Shown: one piece after another, positions 1 to 11,800 of the stretch
Numbering within the stretch: the first letter of the stretch is position 1
Layout: the number at the start of each line of letters is the position of its first letter
Assembly (NCBI GenBank): GCA_903813345.2
Contig: CAIIXF020000004.1
Location: forward strand, 7,709,525 to 7,773,524
Direction of reading: 5' to 3'
DNA: 64,000 nt
Source of the DNA: Owenia fusiformis
Taxonomy: Eukaryota > Annelida > Polychaeta > Sabellida > Oweniidae
Made by a program: the position numbers and the translations under genes
The notes under the pieces: model-generated
Database searches by the model: none
Seen by the model: the letters and a program-made list of their open reading frames with translations, nothing else
Told to the model about the DNA's origin: nothing

Positions 1-361
1 AGTCATAAATCAGAGCAGAATACATAGCATTCCTTTGCCATTGCTGATTCAGTCTTGTGTAATCCTTGTGTAACCTCTTGTGTAACCCCTTGCTTTATTA
101 TAACTTCCAATCAATGTGCTAGAATATAGCTTTGCAAACCCTTTGCCCAAATAAGGAAACTCCTGTTTCATAACTAACCAATCACAACGCAATGCATACT
201 AATATCCCTGTTAAGCTTTGGTCATGCTTGTAAGCTGAAGAATTAAGTTTAGTCTGGGTCTGGTCCTGGTCTCCTGAAGTGTGAAGTACAAATAAAGAAA
301 CCAAAAGAACAACCTTGCGTCTTGTTAGACAACACTACAATTGCTGAACAATAGACGACAA
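1..361. other. No gene recognised; possible LTR-like tail
   Basis: No coding signal is visible. An AATAAA at about 292 followed by an ACAACACTACA-type end resembles the 3' part of a retroelement LTR, but no partner copy or primer site could be found. Confidence 0.3.
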
Positions 362-657
362 CAGTGGCGGATCCAGGAACCAACAAGTGGGGGGGGGGCC
401 CAAATTTGAGGTCCGAGAAAAAAAATTTGGGCCCCTAAAACCGAATAGTGGGCCCAAATTTTGAAAATTTGAGGCCCATTTTTTCAAAATTGGGCCTAAA
501 ATTAAAAAAATAAGGCCTTAGAAGGCCCATAATGACCAAAAGGCCCACTTTTTGGGGCCTTAGGCCTAAAATTTTTTTGGGCCCAACTTTTTTTTCTGGG
601 CCAACCTTAGGGGGGGGGGCCGGGCCCCATGGGCCCCCCCCCCCGAATCCGCCATAG
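362..657. mobile_element. hAT-like MITE with CAGTGGCGGATCCAGG-type ends
   Basis: The left end CAGTGGCGGATCCAGG is mirrored by GAATCCGCCATAG at the right end. The interior is G-run, C-run and GGCCC-rich low-complexity DNA without an ORF. CAGTGGCG-type termini are typical of animal hAT-derived MITEs (family knowledge). No clean 8-bp target duplication is seen. Confidence 0.6.
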
Positions 658-2073
658 AGATTGTTAAGATCCGAAATGGAGTTGAAACGGTCGTGTAACT
701 GTTCTTTTATTGTTAATCATCTTGTGAGCTAGATAAAAACAAACACAGAAAAATAATAATATCTCATGGAGAATGACCACAAAAGCTTAAAACAATGAGC
801 CTCATACATACAGTTTTAGGTAGCCTAAAAAATAAAATCGCCTTGATAGACGGCTTCGATCGCCGATGGCATGATTATATAGAATCTGTCTATTTTGTTT
901 CCCGAATATTATCTGTTAATACAGTTAATTCAATCCCTTTAAAAAGCTATGTCAAAATGATCAAACAATACATATTTCCTTCATTGAATTAAGAGTGTTT
1001 AGTGTGTCCCCTATCTTCTGAACACCCGGGATCTTCCTTTTTTATGGAACCATCGTTTTGTTAATTTTGATAAAACCGGGAAATCATACGGGCGTACACT
1101 CGCAAAATGGGCTAGCTACGCCTCTGAGGGGTGCTCCATTCGGGCTGATAAATAGTACCCCGAACAGGCTGAATGATGCAGTCATGTTTTTACTCTTTAT
1201 TTGTAATGGAACAACCATTCTTACTGGAATTTTCCAGGTTATGATTTTGACAGGCTTTTTTCAAAAACACTTCACTGTCAATAAAATACAGGTTTTTGCT
1301 TGAACAATTGAACTTTTGACGTCATTTCAAATATTGCCTGGCTATTGAATTTTCGGCCGCCGAAAGTCCTTCCAGATGTATCTGTTGCCATATTGATTAT
1401 GGCTGATTATTGTTGTTATTCATTTTAATTATATTCAATATTATTACAGTGCATTAGGCCAATAAAAAACTTGTTGCTCTGGGTCTGGTTTGTGAAGTGT
1501 TCCCTAGATTAAGCCCAGATAGAGGAGGTCAATCTTCTTGTCAAAGACACGAGTTCAACAAGATCGAACTGTTCAATACTGTCCAAAATCACTGTTCCAC
1601 AAGTAGTTACTTTGACGAAACGTCAATGTAACAAAATGGATGAAATTCCTGGATACGAGTTTTTTGTTTTCTCGTTGGGATTTTATTTTTTGGTAATTTT
1701 TTTACCTCTGTTAATGGCAGGCAAAATTCAGCCTAAAAGGGGAAGTATATTAAACGGTTATAGGGAACGTATGTTAATGTTAGGTCAAATATCGCTGCAC
1801 TATAGTGTGCTACCAGCTACTTTATTAGACGTCCTAGTATTTGTATTCTATTTTGTTTACCACCAATGAACCTCTTGGGTATGTACCGTATATATATACG
1901 GTCGTAATTAAAATGGCAGATAGACCCAGAAGTACCTCCTTGAAGGAGCCCTGTGTTCTTTTATGTGCACTTATACATAGACATACAAGTACACACCACA
2001 GCCTTTTGTACGAGTTGCGGTCCACTCAGTCAAACACCCTGAAGTACTTCACGCAAACAAGCAAATTTAGTCT
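658..2073. other. Intergenic, no supported gene
   Basis: Only short ORFs without recognisable domains occur here. The longest, at 1612-1869, is hydrophobic and low-complexity. I see no splice sites or repeats that would support a gene. Confidence 0.4.
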
Positions 2074-2147
2074 TGCCTGAACCGGGGATCGAATCCGGGA
2101 CCTATTGCGTAAGAGGTACCTGCGCTACCGCTGAGCTACACGGGTGG
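2074..2147 (-). repeat. tRNA-Lys-like SINE head or tRNA pseudogene
   Basis: On the minus strand the segment folds like a tRNA. It has an A-box TAGCTCAGCGG, a B-box GATTCGATCCC, an acceptor-like start and an anticodon loop CTCTTAC whose central CTT would read Lys codons. The anticodon stem and D stem contain mismatches, so a working tRNA gene is unlikely. A tRNA-derived SINE or pseudogene fits better. The SINE body would lie toward lower coordinates, where no tail was identified. Confidence 0.6.
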
Positions 2148-2862
2148 ACTGTGATTTCATACCATGGACTATATTGCAAATATAGAGTAAAAACACAACT
2201 GTATCATTCAACCTGTCCGGGGTAGTAAATAAACATGTACTTTTTAACACATATTTGTTCTTCTATCAATTCAATATCATTTTATTCTCATTGACATTTT
2301 CACATTTCTTTGTATAAATAAATGGAAGCAAATGAAAGGCACAAGTTGAGAGAATTCTAATAATGTGTCCATGTGAAAAAATGTAATGGGAAATGTAACA
2401 ATTTTAGTGCTTTTTTGATTTTTACGTTTAATTGACATTATTTTTCAATGTGCATGAATTTGGGAATTTTTGCATCTTTAAACCTTTTATTACCACCTTT
2501 TTTGAATAGAAACCACAACTCTTTTTCCAGATGTGATTTGCAATAGATCTTTCCGAATAAATTCCGTTGTCTTTTGACATACTAAACGATTGTGCTAATG
2601 TTTTGCAATAAAGAATTCCTTATTTTGAAAAACTTCTTAGAAACTTGTTTGTAAACAATGCTACATACAAGCATGACATCATTAGACCATTATATCATAG
2701 CTTCTTTGGTTGTAGGGTTAATTGGAAAGTTATTTTGCGCATGTTCAATGATGGTTGGCTAAATACAACATTTCACACACTCTTCCTTCGATGCAGTTTA
2801 TAAGAATAACAAGTCTCTAATTTTCATCTTCCAAGTTTCCAAGGCGGTAATGTCACGCAATG
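2148..2862. other. No gene; 3' flank of the paralogue 1 gene
   Basis: AT-rich sequence downstream of the stop codon of the minus-strand gene ending at 2863. It probably includes that gene's 3' UTR. No other feature was recognised. Confidence 0.35.
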
Positions 2863-5800
2863 TTAGTTGCCTCTCGTAGGAGTTTCTCCGACATTGTCAC
2901 CGTAAATATCCATTTCAGATGGCGTCCAAGCAAAATCACAAATCGCCAACTGCAACATATAGGCTAATAACATGAGATCTCTTCACTCGCACAGATTGTA
3001 AAATCAAATTGTATTTTATAGTCACACGTTGTTAATACAAGTCATTTCGAGGCTTTGTTTTTATAATAAAAGTCATTTAGAGTTTAAAGCAATGTTAAGG
3101 CTCCTAAGGATAAATGCATATCACTTAAATATTAGAAATCCATTTACTTATAGATTCAAGTCAGTTAGAGCCTTTGGTATAATTACCAGTTTTTTTACCA
3201 GGTGGCTAATTCGGGGAAATAACATGGCAGGGTATTACACAGTTCCCTTAAACTTGAATATTCATGATCATCAGTTTTAGTGGTTCACTTTTTATATTAC
3301 CCTTTTGTATCTGATTGTTATACAATTTGAAATATGTCCAGTAAAAGAAAATATTATCTGCCCAACATAAGAAAAGATATTTCACTTTTAGTGATTTTAC
3401 AACATGGTGTCTATGGGGAATCTCCCCCGGCCCGACCTAGAAGTCACATTTTCAAAGTAAATTAATTTTTCAAAGTTGAAAAACTCTTTTCAAAACCACA
3501 TTTCGAGATGTAACACTGTGCAAAAAGCCAAATATAGTAGCGTATAAGTGGCAAACTATTTGTGAATATAGTTCAGTATGTCCTCACTATATTGTATTCG
3601 GTATGGGAAACAAACTATTCTTGCCTCAGAAGCGGAACATTTAGTATTGGTGGTATATACTCTACGATACTAAATATCGTTTGAACTATTCTCCGATTAT
3701 TCTTAAGAGCCAGGAATAGTAGGATATAAGTACATAGAAAAGATGAGTATAGTATGTATTACGTAATCCAAAAACAAACTATACGCCTCTTATACGCGAG
3801 GCTATATATTCTTTGATGTGCCTTAATTTGCTTGGAGTTAATCCTATTTTAGTTTTCAATAAGCGCTAATGTAAACAAATAAAATCATGCAATTCACTTA
3901 AGAAAGCTTAATCAAACTTAATGTCTGAGATCTCATTTAAAATTTTATGATGCTGAAGTATATGATTTTAAATGAACTTTAAATATATTTTAAAAATGTA
4001 AGTCAATACAAAAAGTGGAATGAAACATTTGGGTATATTTCAAATATAAATCAGTAAATTATTTATTCTCCGTTCTGAGTAAAACAAGCGCATATTAATT
4101 TGAAGTTTGTTTTTAGTCTTACCAAAAATCAGCAGCAATTTCGGTGTAGTTAAAATTAAAATGAGGTAAAGCGTATCATGATATCTTTGTTTTTTTGTCA
4201 GTTTTAAATTGAGACAATCCTGACTTTCCTATGAAAAATTAGACCCTAGTCAGGGAGGGGGTTCGGAGGTTTAGAGTGAAGCCATCTGGAGGAAAATTAA
4301 TTGTTGTATAATTATGTGGCAGAAGTTGATGATGATGATGCATTTCTAAATTTTAAAAAGAAAACAATATTCAAATGTATGAAATACAATAAGGAATCAG
4401 TATAAAATCCCTGGGATTAAATATTATGAAGGATGAGGGATTGCGCTGAACGAAAACTTATTTTTGTATGCAAATCATTAGGTTACATGTACAATTTATA
4501 ACATATATAATAGTACGGATCAACCTTATCAACAAGTGTCACAAAACGATACAGAACAAAACACAAAGTTTAAGTATAAAATATGCATATATTTCAATAA
4601 ATTTGTCAATTACATAGCATACAGTAATTACAGAGTACATTATATTTTACAATTTCATGAATAAAATGGTTTAAAAGGTTTAACTTGGCTCATGAGTATG
4701 TTTCAATTTGAGACATAGTATGTGATGTGCTGTAGGTTCATTAGTATATTAAAAGGTTCAATTTGGCGCATTAGTATAGTTCAATTTGGCGCGTTATTTA
4801 TGATGTTCATAATGCCCCAAATTGAACTATGCTAACACGCCAAATTGAACTTTTTGATATACTGTAAAACGGGTAAATTTGACACCGGGAAATTTTAGCG
4901 ATTTTTCAATATTAGGGGGTTTTAGCGCGGGAAATTTTAGCGAAATGAAGATTAATCTTTAAAAAATCAAATTAGCGAAATGCATTAGAAATTTCATCAT
5001 TTATGGCAGAAGAATGAATAACGGACATGACAGAGGAATTATCAAAATGTAAGACTTCTAACGCACATGGTATTGGTCCAAACTGGATGGATGGCTATTT
5101 ATCCTTCAGACATTGAAAGAAACATACGATTTAAAAATATTTACCTTTTTCAAATTACAAACCGGAAGTCGAGCACTGAACGAAAAGCTCCTTAAACACT
5201 AGTATTCATGTAGTTTCCCGGGAATTTGCATATTTTAGCGCCCGGTTTATTTTAACCCCGGTTTATTTTAGCGAATTGAATTTTTAGCGAAACTATAGCG
5301 ATCGCTAACAATCGCTAACAATTACCCCTCGCTAACAATACCCGTTTTACAGTACTATTGAACTGAGAGCACATCACATACTAAGTCCCAAATTGAAACA
5401 TACTCATGAGCCAAGTGTAACCTTTCAATGTAAGGATGAACTTTGAACATCATAAAAAACGCGCCAAATTGATAAATACTAACGCGCCAAATTGAACTTT
5501 TTAAAATACTTGTACTTGGAGCACATCACATACTATGTCCAAAATTGAAACATACTCTCATGAGCCAAGTTCAGCCTTTCATTGTAAGGATTTACTTTGA
5601 ACATCATAAATAATGCGCCAAATTGAACTACACTAATGCACCAAATTGAGCTTTTTAATATATCAATGAAGTTTGAGCACATCACATACTATGTCCCAAA
5701 TTGAAACATACTCATGAGCCAAGTTTAACCTTTAAATGTAAGGATGAACTTTAAACATCATAAATAAATTGATGAAGTTTGAGCACATCACATACTATGT

Positions 5801-8800
5801 CCAAAATTGAAACATACTCTCATGAGCCAAGTTCAACCTTTCAATGTAAGGATTTACTTTGAACATCACAAATAATGCGCCAAATTGAACTACACGAATG
5901 CGCCAAATTGAGCTTTTTAATATATTGAAGAAGTTTGAGCACATCACATACTATGTCCCAAATTGAAACATACTCATGAGCCAAGTTTAACCTTTCAATG
6001 TAAGGATGTACTTTGAACATCATAAATAATGCGCCAAATTGAACTATACTAATGTGCCGAATTGAGCTTTTTAATATATTGATGAAGTTAGAGCACATCA
6101 CATACTATGGCCCAAATTGAATCATACTCATGAGCCAATTTTAACCTTTCAATGTAAGGATGTACTTTGAACATCATAAATAATGCGCCAAATTGAACGA
6201 TACTAATGCGCCAAATTGAACTTTTTAATATACTGAATATGTACTTGAAGCACATCACATACTATATCCCAAATTGAAACATACTCATGAGTCAAGTTTA
6301 ACCTTTCATTGTAAGGATGTACTTTGAACATCATAAATAATGCGCCAAATTGAACTATACTAATGCGCCAAATTGAACTTTTTAATATACTGATGTACTT
6401 GGAGCACATCACATACTATGTCCCAAATTGAAACATACTCATGAGCCAAGTTTAACCTTTCAATGTAAGGATGTACTTTGAACATCATAAATAATGCGCC
6501 AAATTGAACTATACTAATGTGCCAAATTGAACTTTTTAATATACTGATGAACTTACAGCACATCACATACTATGTCCCAAATTGAAACATACTCATGAGC
6601 CAAGTTTAACCTTTCAATGTAAGGATGTACTTTGAACATCATAAATAACGCGCCAAATTGAACTATGATAATGCGCCAAATTGAACTTTTTAATATACTG
6701 AATATGTACTTGAAGCACATCACATACTATATCCCAAATTGAAACATACTCATGAGCCAAGTTGAACCTTTCAATGTAAGGATGTACTTTGAACATCATA
6801 AATAACGCGCCAAATTGAACTATGATCATGCGCCAAATTGAACTTACTGACGAACTTAGAGCATATAACATACTCTTTCCCAAATTGAAACATACTCATG
6901 AGCCAAGTTTAACCTTTCAATATAATGATGTATTTTGAACATCAAAAATAACGCGCCAAATTGAACTTTACCAATGCGCCAAATTGAACTTTTTAATATA
7001 CTGATGAACTTAGAGCATGTCACAGACTATTCTCAAGATGAAACATACTCATAAGCCAAGTTTAACCTTTCAATACAAGGATGAACTTTGAACATAATAA
7101 ATAGCACGCCAAATTGATCTATACTAACGCGCCAAATTGAACTTTTTAAAATACTGATGTACTTGGAGCACATGACATACTATGCCCCAAATTGAAACAT
7201 ACTCATGAGCCAAGTTTAATCTTTTACTGTAAGGATGCACTTTGAACATTATAAATAATGCGCCAAATTGAACTGAACATGTATACTAATGCGCTAAATT
7301 GAACTTTTTAATATACTGATGTACCTGGAGCACATCACATACTATGTCTCAAATTGAAACATACTCATCAGCCTAGTTTAACCTTTCACTGTTTCTTTCG
7401 ACATATGGGTAATAACTGTGGATTAAAGGTGAAGAAAAGTCATTTATCAAAAATCAAAAAATTAACTTTTCAATGAGTTAATCGATTAATTCCAAATTTT
7501 AACACAATATTAATCATAGCAAGAGAGACACTAAAGAATCAAATGAATTAGAAAAACTTAATTTGCAAATTATTTTTCTGTGGAAATCAGAACCATCAGC
7601 TGTAGATATTAATCTTTTAACTCATAACAAACGGATTAGTTATCAGTGAACAAAACTCATCTCATGGAAATTAAATACTTGGGGATTAAAGTTTTTTTAT
7701 ATTGCTCTGACATGTCAATATATGTATGAGATGGTGAAAAATTGCATGATCTTGAAAGAATTGTTGGTCAAGGGGAGGGGGTCGCTAGGTACGGGCCTGT
7801 ATAAAATGCGTAATGTATTTAGCTGAATATTGAGCATTTCTGTGTCAAGATTGTTTTTTTGTGGCTGACAAAGTGAATACAGGTGGTTGTGCCTGTGTAA
7901 TATAAGAGGGGGATTTAAATGTCGTTTATTGTAACCTTGATGTGACAGAGAAACAATAGAGTAAACATGTGAGGAAAACTTATTAATGAAGAATTAACAA
8001 ATTATTTTTCCAATGAATTGATCGATTGAATCCAAATTTTAACACAATGTTAATCATAACATGGGGGATAATATACAATCAAATAAATATAAAAAACTTA
8101 ATTTGCAAATTATTTTTTTGTGGAACTTAGAATCGTTGGCTGTAGGAAATTAATCCATTGACTCTAACAAACAGATTAGTTATCAGTGTTAACGAAACTT
8201 ATTCTATAGAAATTGAATAATTAGGGATTAAAGTCTTACTTATCATATTGCTCTGATATAGCTGTATGTCCATACTGTATGTTATTTGCATAAGTTTGTT
8301 CTTCCATGCACCGATTTGCTCAAAACATAATCATCAATTTGTCAGATGAAACATTTGCAATAAATGTAAAATGCGCCCGTTTCTTTATTTGCATTATTAC
8401 ATTATCAACTAAACATACCGAATCTTGCAGCTTTTGTATATGTATGTATATTGAAACGGAAAACAAAGAATGATTAATAAAACCAGTTGTTATAAACAGA
8501 AATGGTCCAATTCTAATAGAAACAATTGTATTGCACGGGCTAATCTCCCGGGGCTAATCTCTGTTGTTTATCACGGGTGTTTATCTCAGATATCATATTG
8601 ATAAAAGAAAACATATGAATTGTGAAATGTGAAAGAATACAAGTTTTAACTTTGTTTTAATATGGCTTATAGTACTTGTATCATTTACATAAAGCATGTT
8701 ATTTCCTAATTTATTATAAGTGATTTGTCAGATGAAATCTGAGCAATATTTCTGGTATATTACAGGCTCGTAATAAGTTTGAGCTCAGGGGGTCGATTTT

Positions 8801-11800
8801 CAAAACGTACCAAGGGGGTCAAAATTGATAATGTTGGCCAAAAAATTAACTTTTCAATGGATTGATCGATTTAATTCCAAATTTAACACAATCTTAATCA
8901 TAACTCGAGGGACATTATACAATCAAATAAATATGTAAAAACTTAATTTGCAAATAATTTTTTGAGAAATAAGAACCATCAGCTGTAGAAATTAATCCGA
9001 ACAAACGGATTAATTAGTGTGAATGAAACTCATTTCATAGGAATGGAATACTTAGGGATTAACGGCTCAAAAATAAAAGCATATAATCCGGTTTTGATTG
9101 CAAATGCCAACATATTATTTGCTCCTGACTAGAATATTATTCTATATTGTATGGCATTATATGTTGTTCCCTTTAAATAATACACGAATAATATTGTTAA
9201 AGAAAAATTAATTTTTAAAAATAGTTATTATATCTTATTCCCCTATAGTACAGAAAATAACTGCCTACCATACAGGAAAAAATATTCTCTACGATTCCCT
9301 CTTATTGCAACTATATTGAACATTTTATTCTATATTATTTTTACTTCAATACCAAGTGAATTGAAAAATGTAACTTTCCACAGACTTAATGAAATGAATC
9401 CAAAATTTAACACGGTGTTAATTATAATTCGACTGTCATTGTCCAATTTAGTAAAAGTAAAAAGCTTAATTTATAAATGACTTTTTGATGGAAATTAGAA
9501 CCCTCAGAAATGACCAGATTAATCTGAACAAGCGAGTTAATTAGCATTGAAAACAAAATACATTCAATGCTGGACTTTGCTTTTAATCTGTTAAAACAAC
9601 AAACTCGGGAACTGAAGTTATTACGTAATATGGCGTATAAGACGCGTATAGTTTGTTTTGAGGTAGAATAAGAGAAGAATAAGTCAAGTATAGTTTGATA
9701 TAGTCTGTTTTTTATTTAATATAAGTTGTTTTTCACCGCATATAGTAGGTTTGATTCCTACTTTTAGGCGTATAAGTGGAAAATAGTTCAGTAAAGATAT
9801 ACACTCTGCAATGATATATGCAACTTATTTTAGTTTATATGGGCGTACCAGAGAGTATATCAGGACTTATATTAAAGTGTTCCGTTTTTAGGAATATGGG
9901 AGAAACTATTCTCGCCCATATTTTAGGTGAAATTCAAACTATATGGGGGTTATTCTAAAAAATAGTTTGCTATAGTACAAACTATATTTGGCTTTTTTCA
10001 CAGTGTAATCTAAAACTAATCAACTGAACTATACAGTACACACCTGCCACAACTTTAACTGATTGAAATGGTTTTTTCGACAAATCAAGCAAACAAGATA
10101 CAAGGCTTTCTTCAAAAACCAAGAAATAGGAATATTGTTAAAATTCAGAGGAATTTAAAATACCCATTATACAGTAACTATAACCCAATCAAAAGGGAAT
10201 ATTTCACAAATGTGGCTAATAACTGTAAATATTACTCACATGGGCAAGGTTTGCATTGATGTTGAAGACTAAGGGGGAATCAGTTCCTTGGAACACAACT
10301 GGAAAGAATAGATCAGTGCGGTTTAATATTAGGCCATTCAATGTTAAGTATATGTTAGATATATTGTTCATTCGAACATTACTGTATTCACGCCTTCTAT
10401 AATCTGTAAACAAAATCAACATTTCACCCGGGGCATATTCGCGAAGAATACCCCTGGTTATACTTGTAATATGTGACGTCATAACGGGGGGTCGTAGTAA
10501 TGGCGGGCCATAATGAATATTCGGAACACTTTGGTGAGTTTTCATGTTGGAAACGTAATACAGACCTCAGAGCAGGGGTAATATCGTCGAATACACCCCT
10601 TAGGGCTAGGCCCAAAAGCTTTCGAACCCCCTACTCCCTTTCGTCATTCGGGGTACAGAAAACGTTCGTGCCTAGCCCTGCGGATTGTATTCGACAATAT
10701 TAATTACCCCTACTCTTCGGTTACATAGCATAGTCTAAGCCGTGCATAACTCATAAGCTGGAACAGTTTATTTGAAGATGATATGATGAATGTATGACAT
10801 TTAGTGTGCAAATCCATTTTTAATCAGGCACACATATAAGGATATATGGTTTCAAATGGTCAAGATTAATGATATAACTTTATTACCCTCTGTGAAGAAA
10901 CAAGGTGCATTTACCAATCGTATCTTTTTCATTTTTTGTTATTATCATACAAAACATTTAGAGGTTTAATGTATGTTTACTTTGACCAAATGGAGAAAAT
11001 TTCAAAGAATTTCGTAAATATGGTAAAAAGTTAGAGAGGATTGAATAGAACGACTCCCAAAATCATGAGTGTGAGTTTTTACTGTAAATTGACGTCACAA
11101 ATATGGGAAATCCTATGATGATACCAAGCAATGTGCTCAAGAACACAATCTTCTGAGACATGAAGTAAAATTGTTAGTTACGTTTAGAGGAATACACCAT
11201 TTTAAAGTTTTCAATCCAATAACACTTTGTGAAAAATGTCAGCTATATAATAAAAGTCAGATAATTACAACCATTTTGCGATAAAATTTGAGGTAATATA
11301 ATTTCAGATTCAGATTCAAAATTACGATGAGGAAAAATGGCTTCACTAACTATACTGTATGTGGCATATAAGCTACACTGTATATTAAATGATAAGGCAT
11401 AACAGATATATTGTACGTGAAATGATGAGGAAAATAGCTTCACTGTAAGCGAAATGATGAGGAAAAATAGATTCACTGTAGGTGAAAAACTGTCAGAATA
11501 TTGTCGAGACAAAAAGCTACACGTACTGTAGGTGAAATAATGAACTTCCGGTTTGCATTCAACTATTATGTTCTAAATCTGATGCTTCTGTCATCGAATT
11601 TTTAAGGGTAGCAAACTTACATGCATTTGGTATGGGTGCGACAGCGCCATCTTTGTTTACTTGAAGGCCCTCTGGTGAGAGTTTTATAACAACTTGTCCT
11701 AAAGAACCTTTCTGAAACAAACGTAAAATCATGAAAAATCCAGTTCACTATACTGTATATATATACCCTCTGTAATGAAAAAAGGTGCATGGTCCTTTAT

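Larger units (their letters stand above)
3512..10007. mobile_element. 6.5-kb segment bounded by ~300-390 bp inverted repeats
   Basis: The left end ACACTGTGCAAAAAGCC (3512 onward) is mirrored at 9980-10007 by GGCTTTTTTCACAGTGT. Similarity continues inward on both sides to about 3811 and 9617, sharing blocks such as AAACAAACTATACGC. The interior has no transposase and holds a satellite array, a MITE and four copies of a ~230-bp repeat. It could be one large non-autonomous DNA transposon or two oppositely oriented copies of a smaller element. It sits in the last intron of paralogue 1; the matching intron of paralogue 2 is only about 400 bp. Confidence 0.5.

Noticed and set aside
1612-1869. Small membrane protein of 85 codons
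   Set aside because: Low-complexity hydrophobic ORF in AT-rich DNA, with no conserved partner or regulatory context.
2074-2147. Functional tRNA-Lys gene
   Set aside because: Anticodon and D stems are mispaired, so a SINE head or pseudogene is more likely.
5841-6883. Minus-strand ORFs of 68-89 codons in the satellite
   Set aside because: They are the same repeat translated again; unit lengths are not multiples of three and no start or domain is conserved.
4672-7390. CRISPR-like repeat-spacer array
   Set aside because: Units are contiguous ~155-bp monomers without variable spacers, in a eukaryotic intron.
10216-10545. A 109-codon minus-strand gene
   Set aside because: It is exon 8 of paralogue 1 extended into flanking introns; the splice sites at 10403 and 10240 are clear.
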